From positions 124,001-188,000 of the forward strand of contig NZ_SUQN01000002.1 of NCBI RefSeq assembly GCF_013337685.1: 64,000 nt of DNA, read 5' to 3'. The translations under genes and the position numbers were made by a program. Source of the stretch: Citrobacter gillenii. Its GTDB lineage: Bacteria > Pseudomonadota > Gammaproteobacteria > Enterobacterales > Enterobacteriaceae. The first letter of the stretch is position 1. Every line of letters starts with the position of its first letter. Positions 6,812-18,847 of this stretch are shown piece by piece. Below the pieces are notes generated by a model, which worked only from the letters and a program-made list of their open reading frames with translations, was not told the origin of the DNA and ran no database searches.

Positions 6812-8476
6812 ATGACAACGATAAACCCGGATATCCAACCCGCTGTGCAACACACCGTGCAGGTGGCGATTGCCGGAGCCGGTCCGGTGGGGCTGATGAT
6901 GGCGAACTATCTCGGCCAGATGGGCATTGAGGTGCTGGTGGTGGAGAAGCTCGATGCGCTAATCGACTATCCGCGCGCCATCGGCATTGACGATGAAGCG
7001 CTGCGCACCCTGCAGTCCGTTGGTCTGGTCGAAAACGTGCTGCCGCACACCACGCCATGGCATGCGATGCGCTTTCTTACCCCCAAGGGCCGCTGCTTTG
7101 CTGATATCCAGCCGATGACCGACGAGTTTGGCTGGTCGCGCCGTAATGCGTTTATTCAGCCGCAGGTAGACGCGGTGATGCTGGAAGGGCTGTCGCGGTT
7201 TCCCAACGTGCGTTGCCTGTTCTCTCGCGAGCTGGAGGCGTTCAGTCAGAAGGATGGCGAAGTGACGCTGAACCTGAAGGCACCGGACGGTCAGCGTGAA
7301 ACGGTGCAGGCCCAGTGGCTGGTGGCCTGCGACGGCGGCGGCAGCGTCGTCAGGCGCTCGCTGAATGTGCCATTCGAAGGTAAAACCGCGCCAAATCAGT
7401 GGATTGTGGTGGATATCGCCAACGATCCGCTCAGCACCCCACACGTGTATCTGTGCTGCGATCCGGTGCGTCCGTATGTCTCCGCCGCACTGCCACACGC
7501 GGTGCGCCGCTTTGAATTTATGGTGATGCCGGGGGAAACCGAAGCGCAGCTTAGCGAGCCGCAGAATATGCGCCAGTTGCTGAGCAAAGTGCTGCCGAAC
7601 CCGGACAACGTTGAGCTGATCCGCCAGCGCGTGTATACCCATAACGCCCGTCTGGCCGAACGTTTTCGTATTGACCGCGTGCTGCTGGCGGGCGATGCCG
7701 CGCACATTATGCCGGTCTGGCAGGGGCAGGGGTACAACAGCGGCATGCGCGATGCCTTCAACCTGGCGTGGAAACTGGCGCTGGTCATTGAGGGCAAAGC
7801 CGGTGATGCGCTGCTGGACACCTACCAGCAGGAACGCCGCGATCACGCCAAAGCCATGATTGATTTGTCGGTGACTGCGGGTAACGTGCTGGCACCGCCG
7901 AAACGCTGGCATGGCGCGGTGCGTGACGGCATTTCCTGGCTGCTGAACTACATTCCGCCGGTCAAACGCTACTTCCTTGAAATGCGCTTCAAGCCGATGC
8001 CGCAATATCACGTCGGGGCGCTGGTGCGTGAAGGCGACGCGAAAGCATCCCCGGTCGGCAAGATGTTTATTCAGCCAAAGGTGACGCTGGAAACGGGTGA
8101 CGTGACGCTGCTCGACAACGTCATCGGGCCGAATTTTGCGGTGATTGGCTGGGGCTGTAATCCGCTGTGGGGTATGAGTGACGAGCAAATCCAGCTGTGG
8201 TGCGCGCTCGGCACGCGGTTTATCCAGGTGGTGCCGGACACGCAGATCAATACCTCACAGGATAACCACGACGGGGTTATCCGTATTGGTGATACGCAAA
8301 ATCGCCTGCGCGCGTGGTTTGCCCAACATAAAGCCGCGCTGGTGGTGATGCGTCCGGATCGCTTCGTTGCTGCGGTTGCCATTCCGCAAACCCTGGGCAG
8401 CACCCTGAATAAACTGGCGTCGGTGATGACGCTCACCCGCACTCATGTCGCGGTTCCTGTCGAAAAGGTCGCCTGA
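6812..8476 (+). CDS. mhpA: 3-(3-hydroxyphenyl)propionate hydroxylase
   Basis: The 554 residues equal the E. coli length. It is an FAD- and NADH-dependent monooxygenase that hydroxylates 3-(3-hydroxyphenyl)propionate at the ring 2-position, giving the catechol 2,3-dihydroxyphenylpropionate. The dinucleotide motif GAGPVG is at residues 22-27 and the second FAD motif GDAAH starts near residue 294. It is the first gene of an eight-gene cluster under MhpR control. The stop at 8476 is immediately followed by the mhpB start, so the two are likely translationally coupled. Confidence 0.97.
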   Translation: MTTINPDIQPAVQHTVQVAIAGAGPVGLMMANYLGQMGIEVLVVEKLDALIDYPRAIGIDDEALRTLQSVGLVENVLPHTTPWHAMRFLTPKGRCFADIQPMTDEFGWSRRNAFIQPQVDAVMLEGLSRFPNVRCLFSRELEAFSQKDGEVTLNLKAPDGQRETVQAQWLVACDGGGSVVRRSLNVPFEGKTAPNQWIVVDIANDPLSTPHVYLCCDPVRPYVSAALPHAVRRFEFMVMPGETEAQLSEPQNMRQLLSKVLPNPDNVELIRQRVYTHNARLAERFRIDRVLLAGDAAHIMPVWQGQGYNSGMRDAFNLAWKLALVIEGKAGDALLDTYQQERRDHAKAMIDLSVTAGNVLAPPKRWHGAVRDGISWLLNYIPPVKRYFLEMRFKPMPQYHVGALVREGDAKASPVGKMFIQPKVTLETGDVTLLDNVIGPNFAVIGWGCNPLWGMSDEQIQLWCALGTRFIQVVPDTQINTSQDNHDGVIRIGDTQNRLRAWFAQHKAALVVMRPDRFVAAVAIPQTLGSTLNKLASVMTLTRTHVAVPVEKVA

Positions 8477-8477
8477 T

Positions 8478-9422
8478 ATGCACGCTTATCTTCACTGTCT
8501 TTCCCACTCGCCGCTGGTGGGCTATGTCGACCCGGCACAGGCCGTGCTCGACGAGGTCAACGGGGTGATCGCCAGCGCCCGTGCGCGCATTGCGGCGTTC
8601 GATCCCGAACTGGTGGTGCTGTTTGCCCCCGATCACTACAACGGTTTTTTCTACGATGTGATGCCGCCGTTTTGCTTAGGCATTGGCGCCACGGCGATCG
8701 GTGATTTTGGCAGCGCGGCGGGAGAACTGCCGGTGCCGGCGGATCTCGCGGAAGCCTGCGCCCACGCGGTGATGAAAAGCGGCATCGATCTTGCCGTGTC
8801 GTACAACATGCAGGTCGATCACGGCTTTGCTCAGCCGCTGGAGTTTTTGCTCGGCGGGCTGGATAAGGTCCCGGTATTGCCGGTGTTTATTAACGGCGTC
8901 GCTACGCCGCTGCCGGGCTTCCAGCGCACTCGCCTGCTCGGCGAGGCGATTGGTCGGTTCACCAGCTCACTGAATAAACGCGTGCTGTTTATAGGCTCCG
9001 GTGGGCTGTCGCACCAGCCGCCGGTGCCCGAGCTGGCGAAGGCCGACGCCCACATGCGCGACCGTCTGCTTGGCAGCGGTAAGCAGTTGCCAGAAAACGA
9101 ACGCCAGCTACGCCAGCAGCGGGTGATCAGCGCCGCCGAAAAGTTTGTTGAAGATCAGAACACGCTGCACCCGCTCAACCCCGTCTGGGATAACCGCTTT
9201 ATGACTCTGCTTGAGCAGGGGCGTCTGGCGGAACTGGACGGCGTCAGCAACGAAGAGCTGTCCGCGATGGCGGGCAAATCGACGCACGAAGTGAAAACCT
9301 GGGTTGCCGCCTTCGCCGCTATTTCTGCTTTTGGTCACTGGCGCAGCGAAGGCCGTTACTACCGTCCGATCCCGGAGTGGATCGCCGGATTTGGCTCGTT
9401 GAGCGCCGCCACACAGAACTGA
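8478..9422 (+). CDS. mhpB: 2,3-dihydroxyphenylpropionate 1,2-dioxygenase
   Basis: The 314 residues start at the ATG one base after mhpA, matching the E. coli start ([15 protein letters not shown]). It is a class III extradiol ring-cleaving dioxygenase using Fe(II); histidines in HSPLVG, APDHYNG and QVDHGFAQP are the expected metal and acid-base residues. It opens the catechol ring in the meta position to a nonadienedioate that MhpC then cuts. Confidence 0.97.
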   Translation: MHAYLHCLSHSPLVGYVDPAQAVLDEVNGVIASARARIAAFDPELVVLFAPDHYNGFFYDVMPPFCLGIGATAIGDFGSAAGELPVPADLAEACAHAVMKSGIDLAVSYNMQVDHGFAQPLEFLLGGLDKVPVLPVFINGVATPLPGFQRTRLLGEAIGRFTSSLNKRVLFIGSGGLSHQPPVPELAKADAHMRDRLLGSGKQLPENERQLRQQRVISAAEKFVEDQNTLHPLNPVWDNRFMTLLEQGRLAELDGVSNEELSAMAGKSTHEVKTWVAAFAAISAFGHWRSEGRYYRPIPEWIAGFGSLSAATQN

Positions 9423-9450
9423 AACAGAACTGAACATGCAGGAGAACATC

Positions 9451-10317
9451 ATGACTTACCAACCGCAAACCGAAGCCGCCAGCAGCCGTTTTCTTGAGGT
9501 GCAGGAAGCTGGCGAAACCCTACGCGTACATGTCAATGACTGTGGGCAGGGCGAAGAGACCGTTGTGCTGCTGCACGGATCCGGCCCGGGCGCCACGGGC
9601 TGGGCCAACTTCAGCCGCAATATCGATCCGCTGGTTGAGGCCGGTTACCGGGTGATCCTGTTGGATTGCCCGGGCTGGGGGAAAAGCGATGGGATCGTTA
9701 ACCGCGGGTCGCGATCAGATCTGAACGCCCGCATCCTGAAAAGTGTGGTCGATCAGCTGGATCTTCAGCAAGTCCACTTACTGGGCAACTCGATGGGCGG
9801 CCACAGCGCCGTGGCGTTCACCCTGAGCTGGCCGGAGCGCGTGGGCAAGCTGGTGCTGATGGGCGGTGGGACGGGCGGTATGAGCCTGTTTACGCCGATG
9901 CCAACTGAAGGCATCAAGCGCCTGAACCAGCTGTATCGCGAGCCGACCATCGAGAATCTGAAGTTGATGATGGACATCTTTGTGTTCGACACCAGCGACT
10001 TGACCGACGCGCTGTTTGAGGCACGACTCAATAACATGCTGTCGCGTCGCGATCACCTGGAAAACTTTGTCCAGAGCCTGGAAGCCAATCCAAAACAGTT
10101 CCCGGACTTTAGTCCGCGTCTGGCGGAGATCAAAGCCCAGACTCTGATTGTCTGGGGACGCAACGATCGCTTCGTGCCGATGGACGCCGGGCTGCGCCTG
10201 CTCGCCGGAATTGCGGGTTCAGAGCTGCACATTTACCGCGACTGCGGGCACTGGGCGCAGTGGGAACATGCGGACGCCTTTAATCAGCTGGTGCTGAACT
10301 TCCTCGCGCGACCTTAA
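9451..10317 (+). CDS. mhpC: 2-hydroxy-6-oxononadienedioate hydrolase
   Basis: The protein has 288 residues, starting at the ATG preceded by AGGAGAACATC; the earlier in-frame ATG at 9436 lies before that ribosome site. It is an alpha/beta-hydrolase for C-C bond cleavage of the MhpB product, releasing succinate (from phenylpropionate) and hydroxypentadienoate. The nucleophile elbow GNSMGG places Ser114, the oxyanion motif HGSGPG is near 42-47 and the catalytic His is in [10 protein letters not shown] near the end. All catalytic residues are present. Confidence 0.97.
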   Translation: MTYQPQTEAASSRFLEVQEAGETLRVHVNDCGQGEETVVLLHGSGPGATGWANFSRNIDPLVEAGYRVILLDCPGWGKSDGIVNRGSRSDLNARILKSVVDQLDLQQVHLLGNSMGGHSAVAFTLSWPERVGKLVLMGGGTGGMSLFTPMPTEGIKRLNQLYREPTIENLKLMMDIFVFDTSDLTDALFEARLNNMLSRRDHLENFVQSLEANPKQFPDFSPRLAEIKAQTLIVWGRNDRFVPMDAGLRLLAGIAGSELHIYRDCGHWAQWEHADAFNQLVLNFLARP

Positions 10318-12079
<1,762 letters not shown>

Positions 12080-12083
<4 letters not shown>

Positions 12084-13093
12084 ACGGTAAAAAACTCTAT
12101 ATCTCTGACGTGACCTTGCGTGACGGTATGCATGCCATTCGTCATCAATATTCGCTGGAAAACGTCCGCCAAATCGCTACAGCACTGGACGATGCGCGTG
12201 TCGATTCCATTGAGGTGGCGCACGGCGACGGGTTACAGGGCTCCAGCTTTAACTACGGCTTTGGCGCGCACAGCGATCTGGAATGGATTGAAGCGGCGGC
12301 GGACGTGGTGGAGCACGCAAAAATCGCCACGCTGTTGCTGCCGGGTATCGGCACGATTCATGACCTGAAAAACGCATACCAGGCCGGTGCGCGGGTGGTG
12401 CGCGTGGCGACCCACTGCACCGAAGCGGACGTGTCGGCCCAGCATATTCAGTATGCGCGCGAGCTGGGCATGGACACCGTCGGCTTTCTGATGATGAGCC
12501 ACATGACCACGCCGGAGAAACTGGCGCAGCAGGCGAAGCTGATGGAAAACTACGGTGCGACCTGTATTTATGTGGTCGATTCCGGCGGGGCAATGAACAT
12601 GACGGACATTCGCGATCGCTTCCGCGCCCTGAAAGCGGTGCTGAAGCCGGAAACGGAAACCGGGATGCATGCCCACCACAACCTGAGCCTCGGTGTGGCG
12701 AACTCCCTGGCCGCAGTGGAAGAGGGTTGTGACCGTATTGATGCCAGTCTGGCGGGCATGGGCGCAGGGGCGGGCAATGCGCCGCTGGAGGTGTTTATCG
12801 CCGCTGCGGATAAGCTCGGCTGGCAGCACGGCACCGACCTTTACGCGCTGATGGATGCCGCCGACGATTTAGTCCGTCCGCTGCAGGACCGCCCGGTGCG
12901 GGTGGATCGCGAAACGCTGGCGCTGGGTTATGCCGGGGTCTATTCCAGCTTCCTGCGTCATTGTGAAGTGGCGGCGGCGCGCTATGGTCTGAGCGCGGTG
13001 GATATTCTGGTTGAACTGGGCAAACGCCGAATGGTGGGCGGCCAGGAAGATATGATCGTCGACGTGGCGCTGGATCTGCGCAACAGCAAATAA
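12080..13093 (+). CDS. mhpE: 4-hydroxy-2-oxovalerate aldolase
   Basis: The protein has 337 residues. It splits 4-hydroxy-2-oxovalerate into pyruvate and acetaldehyde, which passes to MhpF. It belongs to the HMG-CoA lyase-like metal aldolases: TLRDG at residues 12-16 carries the catalytic Arg and metal-binding Asp, and HAHHN near residue 198 gives the metal-binding histidines. It overlaps mhpF by four bases and ends the catabolic part of the operon. Confidence 0.97.
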
Positions 13094-13161
13094 AAATAAT
13101 GACGCGGCTGGCAACGTATCAGCCGCGCTTCACCTGCATCGTGACCTCAGAGGTACACCTC

Positions 13162-14376
13162 ATGACAACCCGTACCCCCGCATCCTCATCCCGTCTGACG
13201 CTGACCGTCGGGCTGTGTTTTTTAGTCGCCCTGATGGAAGGGCTGGATTTACAGGCCGCCGGTATCGCTGCCGTCGGCATCGCCCAGGCTTTTGCGTTAG
13301 ATAAAATGCAGATGGGCTGGATCTTCAGCGCCGGTATTCTGGGATTACTGCCCGGCGCGCTGGTGGGCGGTATGCTGGCTGACCGCTATGGGCGCAAGCG
13401 GATCCTTATTGGCTCCGTGGCGCTGTTTGGCCTGTTTTCGCTGGCGACGGCGATATCCTGGGATTTCTCGTCGCTGGTGTTTGCCCGCCTGATGACCGGT
13501 GTCGGGTTGGGGGCGGCGTTGCCGAACCTGATCGCGCTGACCTCCGAAGCCGCAGGCCCGCGCTTTCGCGGCACCGCGGTGAGCCTGATGTACTGCGGGG
13601 TGCCGATTGGCGCAGCGCTGGCGGCGGCGCTGGGTTTTAGCGGTGTGGCCTCCGCCTGGCAAACTGTGTTCTGGGTTGGTGGGGTGATCCCGCTGCTGCT
13701 GGTGCCGTTGCTGATGCGATGGCTACCGGAATCACATGTGTATGCCCAGCAAACGCAGGCCGCCGCCGCACCGTTGCGTGCGCTGTTTGCCCCTGCCACC
13801 GCGACCGCCACGTTGCTGCTGTGGCTGTGTTATTTCTTCACCCTGTTGGTGGTGTATATGCTGATCAACTGGCTGCCGATGCTACTGGTTGAACAGGGCT
13901 TTCGCCCCTCACAGGCGGCGGGCGTGATGTTTGCCCTGCAAATCGGCGCGGCCAGCGGGACGTTAATCCTCGGTGCATTGATGGATAAACTGCGCCCGGT
14001 GGTGATGTCGCTACTGATTTACACTGGGATGCTGGCTTCACTGCTGGCGCTCGGTACGGTGTCGTCATTGAGCGGTATGCTGGTGGCCGGATTTGTCGCA
14101 GGGATGTTTGCCACCGGCGGCCAAAGCGTGCTGTATGCGCTGGCTCCGCTGTTTTACAGCACCCCCATCCGCGCCACCGGCGTAGGCACCGCGGTGGCCG
14201 TTGGGCGCCTCGGGGCGATGAGTGGTCCACTGTTGGCGGGGAAAATGCTGGCGCTGGGCACCGGAACGGTAGGCGTGATGGCGGCCTCCGCACCGGGTAT
14301 TTTGCTGGCCGGGCTGGCGGTGTTTGTGCTGATGAGCCGTAAATCACAGATACAGGTTCAAGCCAGCGACTCCTGA
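13162..14376 (+). CDS. mhpT: 3-(3-hydroxyphenyl)propionate transporter, MFS
   Basis: The protein has 404 residues from the ATG at 13162, aligned with E. coli MhpT; the in-frame frame extends upstream to 13099 but without support. Twelve hydrophobic segments and the motif ADRYGRKR between segments 2 and 3 mark a major facilitator of the aromatic acid:H+ symporter family. It probably takes up the substrate of MhpA. A 68-bp gap separates it from mhpE. Confidence 0.94.
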   Translation: MTTRTPASSSRLTLTVGLCFLVALMEGLDLQAAGIAAVGIAQAFALDKMQMGWIFSAGILGLLPGALVGGMLADRYGRKRILIGSVALFGLFSLATAISWDFSSLVFARLMTGVGLGAALPNLIALTSEAAGPRFRGTAVSLMYCGVPIGAALAAALGFSGVASAWQTVFWVGGVIPLLLVPLLMRWLPESHVYAQQTQAAAAPLRALFAPATATATLLLWLCYFFTLLVVYMLINWLPMLLVEQGFRPSQAAGVMFALQIGAASGTLILGALMDKLRPVVMSLLIYTGMLASLLALGTVSSLSGMLVAGFVAGMFATGGQSVLYALAPLFYSTPIRATGVGTAVAVGRLGAMSGPLLAGKMLALGTGTVGVMAASAPGILLAGLAVFVLMSRKSQIQVQASDS

Positions 14377-14487
14377 CCGTGCGCTCATCCGGACGTATGA
14401 GGTGTGACGCGCGGTTCCTACTTTCGGGGGAACGTCATTGGACGTCTCCGTTGCCAGAGTTGAATAAACCCTGATAGCGGAGGCGTT

Positions 14488-14577
14488 ATGGCCTGGCGAC
14501 CTTTTTTGTATCTTATTGTTAATCCTCGTCCTGTGTTGAGCGCCCGGCGCGGGCATCTGCGTCTGGTGCAGGGCTAA
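14488..14577 (+). CDS. Possible 29-residue peptide with strong ribosome site
   Basis: In the 277-bp gap between mhpT and mmuP, GCGGAGGCGTT stands before an ATG that opens MAWRPFLYLIVNPR and runs 29 residues to TAA, ending just before the mmuP promoter. The peptide is basic with a short hydrophobic core. I know no homologue, and a chance frame is quite possible; it is listed because the ribosome site is unusually good. Confidence 0.25.
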   Translation: MAWRPFLYLIVNPRPVLSARRGHLRLVQG

Positions 14578-14579
14578 CT

Positions 14580-14608
14580 TTGCATTGTGTTTACAAACGC
14601 GGTATAAC
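14580..14608 (+). promoter_or_regulatory. mmuP promoter
   Basis: A -35 TTGCAT (14580-14585) and -10 TATAAC (14603-14608) with 17-bp spacing put the start near 14615, just before the Met boxes and 39 bp ahead of the mmuP ATG. Confidence 0.5.
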
Positions 14609-14619
14609 AAACCTTCTTT

Positions 14620-14651
14620 GGATGTTTAGATGTCCATACGTTTAGAAGGTC
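14620..14651 (+). promoter_or_regulatory. MetJ operator (tandem Met boxes)
   Basis: Four adjacent 8-mers, GGATGTTT, AGATGTCC, ATACGTTT and AGAAGGTC, compare with the Met box AGACGTCT at 5, 6, 6 and 4 of 8 positions. MetJ repressors bind tandem, imperfect boxes of this kind, and repression by methionine status fits a methionine-producing operon. This is read from the sequence, not tested. Confidence 0.55.
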
Positions 14652-14653
14652 AT

Positions 14654-16057
14654 ATGCAAACAACACAACAAAATGCGCCACTGAAGCGCACAATGAAAAC
14701 GCGTCACCTGATTATGCTCTCTTTAGGTGGCGTGATTGGCACAGGGTTATTCTTTAATACCGGGTACATCATCTCCACCACCGGGGCGGCGGGGACGCTG
14801 CTGGCCTATTTGATTGGCGCGCTGGTGGTCTGGCTAGTGATGCAATGTCTGGGTGAACTGTCGGTGGCGATGCCGGAAACCGGCGCGTTTCACGTTTATG
14901 CCGCGCGCTACCTCGGCCCGGCGACGGGTTACACCGTAGCCTGGCTCTACTGGCTGACCTGGACCGTGGCGCTTGGCTCCAGCTTTACCGCCGCCGGTTT
15001 CTGCATGCAGTATTGGTTCCCACAGGTGCCGGTGTGGATCTGGTGCGTGGTTTTCTGCGTTGTTATCTTTGGCCTGAACGTCATTTCTACGCGCTTTTTT
15101 GCCGAAGGGGAATTCTGGTTCTCGCTGGTAAAAGTCATCACCATCATCGCCTTTATTATCCTCGGCGGGGCGGCCATTTTTGGCTTTATCCCGATGCAGG
15201 ATGGTTCACCCGCGCCGGGGTTGAGCAATCTCACCGCAGAAGGCTGGTTTCCACATGGCGGCCTACCGATCCTGATGACCATGGTGGCGGTGAACTTTGC
15301 TTTCTCGGGAACCGAGCTTATCGGCATCGCGGCGGGCGAAACGGAAAACCCACGCAAGGTGATTCCGGTGGCGATTCGTACCACTATCGCACGACTGATT
15401 ATTTTCTTTATTGGCACCGTGTTTGTGCTGGCGGCATTGATCCCGATGCAGCAGGCGGGAGTGGAGAAAAGCCCGTTTGTGCTGGTGTTTGAGAAGGTGG
15501 GGATTCCATATGCGGCGGATATTTTTAACGTCGTGATCCTGACGGCCATTCTTTCGGCTGCGAATTCAGGACTGTATGCTTCCGGGCGCATGCTGTGGTC
15601 GCTGTCGAATGAACGTACGCTGCCCGCCTGTTTTGCGCGGGTAACCAAAAACGGCGTGCCGCTGACAGCCATATCGGTCAGCATGCTCGGCGGCGTGATG
15701 GCGCTGTTTTCCAGCGTGATCGCCCCGGATACGGTATTTGTGGCGCTGTCGGCGATCTCCGGGTTTGCGGTGGTGGCGGTGTGGCTGAGCATCTGCGCTT
15801 CGCATTTTGTTTTTCGCCGCCGTCACTTACAGCAAGGAAAGGCTGTGAGTGAATTGCATTATCGTGCGCCGTGGTATCCGCTGGTTCCCGTATTGGGGTT
15901 TGTGCTGTGCCTGGTGGCCTGTGTCGGCCTGGCCTTCGATCCCGCGCAGAGAATTGCGTTGTGGTGCGGGTTACCGTTTGTGGCGTTGTGCTATGGTGCT
16001 TATTTCCTTACTCAACCCCGTAAAGTAAAACAGGAGCCACACCATGTCGCAGAATAA
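14654..16057 (+). CDS. mmuP: S-methylmethionine permease
   Basis: The protein has 467 residues from the ATG at 14654, which has AGAAGG seven bases ahead and matches E. coli MmuP; a longer frame to 14630 would start inside the operator. It is an amino acid-polyamine-organocation permease with twelve membrane segments and the consensus [13 protein letters not shown] in the first. It imports S-methylmethionine, a plant-derived methyl donor, for MmuM. The last codons overlap mmuM by 14 bases. Confidence 0.96.
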   Translation: MQTTQQNAPLKRTMKTRHLIMLSLGGVIGTGLFFNTGYIISTTGAAGTLLAYLIGALVVWLVMQCLGELSVAMPETGAFHVYAARYLGPATGYTVAWLYWLTWTVALGSSFTAAGFCMQYWFPQVPVWIWCVVFCVVIFGLNVISTRFFAEGEFWFSLVKVITIIAFIILGGAAIFGFIPMQDGSPAPGLSNLTAEGWFPHGGLPILMTMVAVNFAFSGTELIGIAAGETENPRKVIPVAIRTTIARLIIFFIGTVFVLAALIPMQQAGVEKSPFVLVFEKVGIPYAADIFNVVILTAILSAANSGLYASGRMLWSLSNERTLPACFARVTKNGVPLTAISVSMLGGVMALFSSVIAPDTVFVALSAISGFAVVAVWLSICASHFVFRRRHLQQGKAVSELHYRAPWYPLVPVLGFVLCLVACVGLAFDPAQRIALWCGLPFVALCYGAYFLTQPRKVKQEPHHVAE

Positions 16058-16976
16058 TCCGTTACGTACCCTTCTTGAGAAACAGGATTTCCTGTTGCTG
16101 GATGGTGCGATGGCGACGGAACTGGAGGCGCGCGGCTGTAACCTGGCCGATAGCCTGTGGTCAGCGAAAGTGCTGGTAGAAAACCCGCAGCTTATCCGCG
16201 AAGTCCATCTAGATTACTACCGGGCGGGTGCTCAATGTGCGATCACCGCCAGCTATCAGGCCACGCCGGCAGGTTTTGCCGCCCGAGGTCTGGATGAGGC
16301 GCAGTCGAAGGCACTGATTGGCAAAAGTGTGGAGCTGGCGCGTAAAGCGCGCGAGGCGTATCTGGCGGAAAACCCGCAGGCGGGTACATTGCTGGTGGCC
16401 GGGTCTGTGGGACCGTATGGCGCGTATCTGGCGGATGGCTCGGAATACCGTGGCGATTACGTGCGCAGCAAAGACGAGTTTCAGGCGTTTCACCGACCGC
16501 GCGTTGAAGCGCTGCTGGACGCCGGAGCTGACCTGTTAGCCTGCGAAACGCTGCCGAATTTTACTGAGATTAAGGCGCTGGCTGAACTGCTGGCGGAATA
16601 CCCGCGTGCGCGTGCGTGGTTCTCGTTTACCCTACGTGACAGCGAACACCTGAGCGACGGCACGCCGCTGCGCGAAGTGGTGGCGTTACTGGCAAACTAC
16701 CCGCAGGTGCTGGCTATTGGTATCAACTGCATTGCGCTGGAAAACACTACCGAGGCGTTGCAGCATTTACACGGCTTAACGGCGCTGCCGCTGGTGGTCT
16801 ATCCCAACTCCGGCGAGCATTACGATGCGCAGAGCAAAACCTGGCACACTCACGGTGAAGCGTGTAAAACGCTGGCGGATTATTTACCCCAGTGGCGTGC
16901 GGCGGGCGCCCGGTTGATTGGCGGGTGCTGTCGCACCACGCCTGCGGATATTGCTGAATTGAACGTCCAGCGCTGA
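16044..16976 (+). CDS. mmuM: Homocysteine S-methyltransferase
   Basis: The 310 residues equal the E. coli length. It transfers a methyl group from S-methylmethionine to homocysteine, yielding two methionines. It has the pterin-independent homocysteine methyltransferase fold ([12 protein letters not shown] near the start); zinc ligands are the Cys of GINC (about residue 229) and the pair in GGCC (about 293-296). It overlaps mmuP and so is certainly co-transcribed. Confidence 0.97.
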   Translation: MSQNNPLRTLLEKQDFLLLDGAMATELEARGCNLADSLWSAKVLVENPQLIREVHLDYYRAGAQCAITASYQATPAGFAARGLDEAQSKALIGKSVELARKAREAYLAENPQAGTLLVAGSVGPYGAYLADGSEYRGDYVRSKDEFQAFHRPRVEALLDAGADLLACETLPNFTEIKALAELLAEYPRARAWFSFTLRDSEHLSDGTPLREVVALLANYPQVLAIGINCIALENTTEALQHLHGLTALPLVVYPNSGEHYDAQSKTWHTHGEACKTLADYLPQWRAAGARLIGGCCRTTPADIAELNVQR

Positions 16977-16982
16977 ATTTGT

Positions 16983-17034
16983 GCCGGGTGGCGGCTGATG
17001 CCTTACCCGGCCTACAACGTGTGCCACCCGGCAT
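16983..17034. repeat. REP-like palindrome
   Basis: GCCGGGTGGCGGCTGATGCCTTACCCGGCC followed by a second GCCACCCGGCAT half-unit fills the gap between mmuM and the convergent afuC fragment. Confidence 0.65.
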
Positions 17035-17037
17035 CAA

Positions 17038-17541
17038 TCACACGGTATCTGCTAACACAAACATGCCGTACGGGTGGATTTCGAGGTAATACTGCTCGCC
17101 AGCGTTTGGCTGTAAGCGCGTGGCGTTGACCTGCAATAGAATTTCCTGCCCGTGCCACTCTACCGTGACCTCATACTGTGGCCCCATATAGGCGACGTGC
17201 TGGATCACACAGCGCTGGCTCTCCTCGCCGCGATCGCTGAGCGTAATTGCCTCCGGACGCACGCCAACCGTACCTTCTCCCTGGGTGGCGAAATGCAGCG
17301 GCCTTGGCAGGCGATAACCGTAAATATCGACAAACGCCTCGCTGAACGCGGCCGGGAACAGGTTGGCATCGCCCATAAAGCTCGCCATAAAGCGCGAGGC
17401 GGGCTGGCGGTACAGATCCTGCGGTGAGCCGATCTGCATGATATGTCCCTTGCTCATCACCAGTACGGTGTCGGACACCGTGAAAGCTTCGCTCTGATCG
17501 TGGGTCACTTACAGCGAGGTAAGATCAAACTGGATCATTTT
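17038..17541 (-). pseudogene. afuC: afuC remnant (ABC transporter ATP-binding subunit, 3' part)
   Basis: The C-terminal 157 codons match E. coli AfuC (VTHDQSEAF, KGHIMQIGSPQDLYRQP, FMGDANLFPA, GVRPEAITLSDRGEES, LEIHPYGMFVLAD), including the regulatory domain after the H-loop. The Walker A, signature and Walker B parts are missing. Just upstream of VTHDQ the codon for the expected tyrosine is TAA (17509-17511), and before it only QFDLTSL still aligns. The gene is therefore truncated and interrupted and cannot make a working ATPase. In E. coli K-12 afuC also follows mmuM, so this is decay in place. Confidence 0.85.
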
Positions 17542-17645
17542 CTTGCTCTCTTGTCTGACAATGGCGCCTATGATGCCTGCCAGCATTACGCTGGCAATCA
17601 CCGGGATGCTGTTATGTAACGAATGTAACAAAATCGCAATAATTT

Positions 17646-17728
17646 GCCGGGTGTTGTAGGCCGGATAAGGCGCTTACGCCGCCATCCGGCAACAGTGCCT
17701 GATGGCGCTGCGCTTATCAGGCCTACGA
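17646..17728. repeat. BIME (paired REP units) upstream of tauA
   Basis: Head-to-head units are visible: GCCGGGTGTTGTAGGCCGGATAAGGCGCTTACGCCGCCATCCGGC, then GCCTGATGGCGCTGCGCTTATCAGGCCTAC. From 17729 to 17874 lies the AT-rich tau promoter region; E. coli Cbl acts here, but I cannot place a Cbl site from sequence alone. Confidence 0.8.
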
Positions 17729-17874
17729 ATTCCATCTGTCATGAGCGAAATAGCTAACTATTGCCGCTTTTTTTCTAAAAACGCTTTGTTCTTAGCCAGA
17801 ATTTTTAATTCCTTTATCAAAGTGTGCCGTAACGAAATACTGCCCCACATAACAAGACAGGGGAGCAGACAATC

Positions 17875-18837
17875 ATGGCTATATCATCGCGTAATACACT
17901 CCTTGCCGTACTGGCAGTGGTTGCATTTCAGGCGCAGGCGGTGAACGTCACCGTCGCGTATCAGACCTCCGCTGAACCGGCCAAAGTGGCGCAGGCGGAC
18001 AACACGTTTGCTAAAGAGAGCGGGGCCACCGTTGACTGGCGTAAGTTCGACAGCGGGGCGAGCATCGTCCGGGCGCTGGCGTCTGGCGACGTACAGATTG
18101 GCAATCTTGGCTCCAGCCCGTTGGCGGTTGCGGCCAGCCAACAGGTACCGATTGAGGTGTTCCTGCTGGCGTCCAAACTCGGTAACTCCGAGGCGCTGGT
18201 GGTGAAGAAAAGCATCAACAAACCTGAGGATTTGATCGGTAAACGTATTGCCGTGCCGTTTATCTCCACCACCCATTACAGCCTGCTGGCCGCGTTAAAA
18301 CACTGGGGCATCAAGCCCGGTCAGGTGGAGATTGTGAACCTGCAGCCGCCAGCGATTATTGCCGCCTGGCAGCGCGGGGATATTGACGGCGCCTACGTCT
18401 GGGCACCGGCGGTGAACGCGCTGGAAAAAGACGGCAAGGTGTTAACCGACTCGGAAAAAGTAGGTGAGTGGGGCGCGCCGACGCTGGATGTGTGGGTCGT
18501 GCGCAAAGATTTTGCCGAGCAGCATCCTGAGGTGGTGAAGGCCTTTGCCAAAAGCGCGATTGATGCCCAACAGCCCTATATTACTGATCCCGATGAATGG
18601 CTAAAGCAGCCGGACAACATCAGCAAGCTGTCGCGCTTAAGCGGCGTGCCGGAAGCGGATATTCCGGGACTGGTAAAAGGTAACACCTACCTGACACAGC
18701 AGCAGCAAACCGCCGAGCTGACCGGACCGGTGAATAAAGCGATTATCGACACTGCGCAGTTCCTCAAAGAGCAGGGCAAAGTGCCCGCTGTGGCGACGGA
18801 TTACAGCCAGTACGTTACCGATCGCTTCGTGCAATAA
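17875..18837 (+). CDS. tauA: Taurine ABC transporter substrate-binding protein
   Basis: The protein has 320 residues with a signal peptide ending near AQA (residues 1-22). It is the periplasmic sulfonate-binding protein of the SsuA/TauA family that delivers taurine to TauBC. GGGGAGCAG precedes the ATG. It leads the tauABCD operon, which in E. coli is expressed only under sulfate starvation through Cbl and CysB. Confidence 0.96.
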   Translation: MAISSRNTLLAVLAVVAFQAQAVNVTVAYQTSAEPAKVAQADNTFAKESGATVDWRKFDSGASIVRALASGDVQIGNLGSSPLAVAASQQVPIEVFLLASKLGNSEALVVKKSINKPEDLIGKRIAVPFISTTHYSLLAALKHWGIKPGQVEIVNLQPPAIIAAWQRGDIDGAYVWAPAVNALEKDGKVLTDSEKVGEWGAPTLDVWVVRKDFAEQHPEVVKAFAKSAIDAQQPYITDPDEWLKQPDNISKLSRLSGVPEADIPGLVKGNTYLTQQQQTAELTGPVNKAIIDTAQFLKEQGKVPAVATDYSQYVTDRFVQ

Positions 18838-18847
18838 GGGGGCGCTG

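Noticed and set aside
6959-8188. Long antisense frame of 409 codons opposite mhpA
   Set aside because: The coding strand is an intact, fully recognisable mhpA; the antisense frame arises from its codon bias in GC-rich DNA and has no recognisable protein features.
17038-17508. Treating the afuC fragment as a functional short gene from its GTG
   Set aside because: It lacks Walker A, signature and Walker B motifs and has no ribosome site; the in-frame TAA just upstream shows decay.
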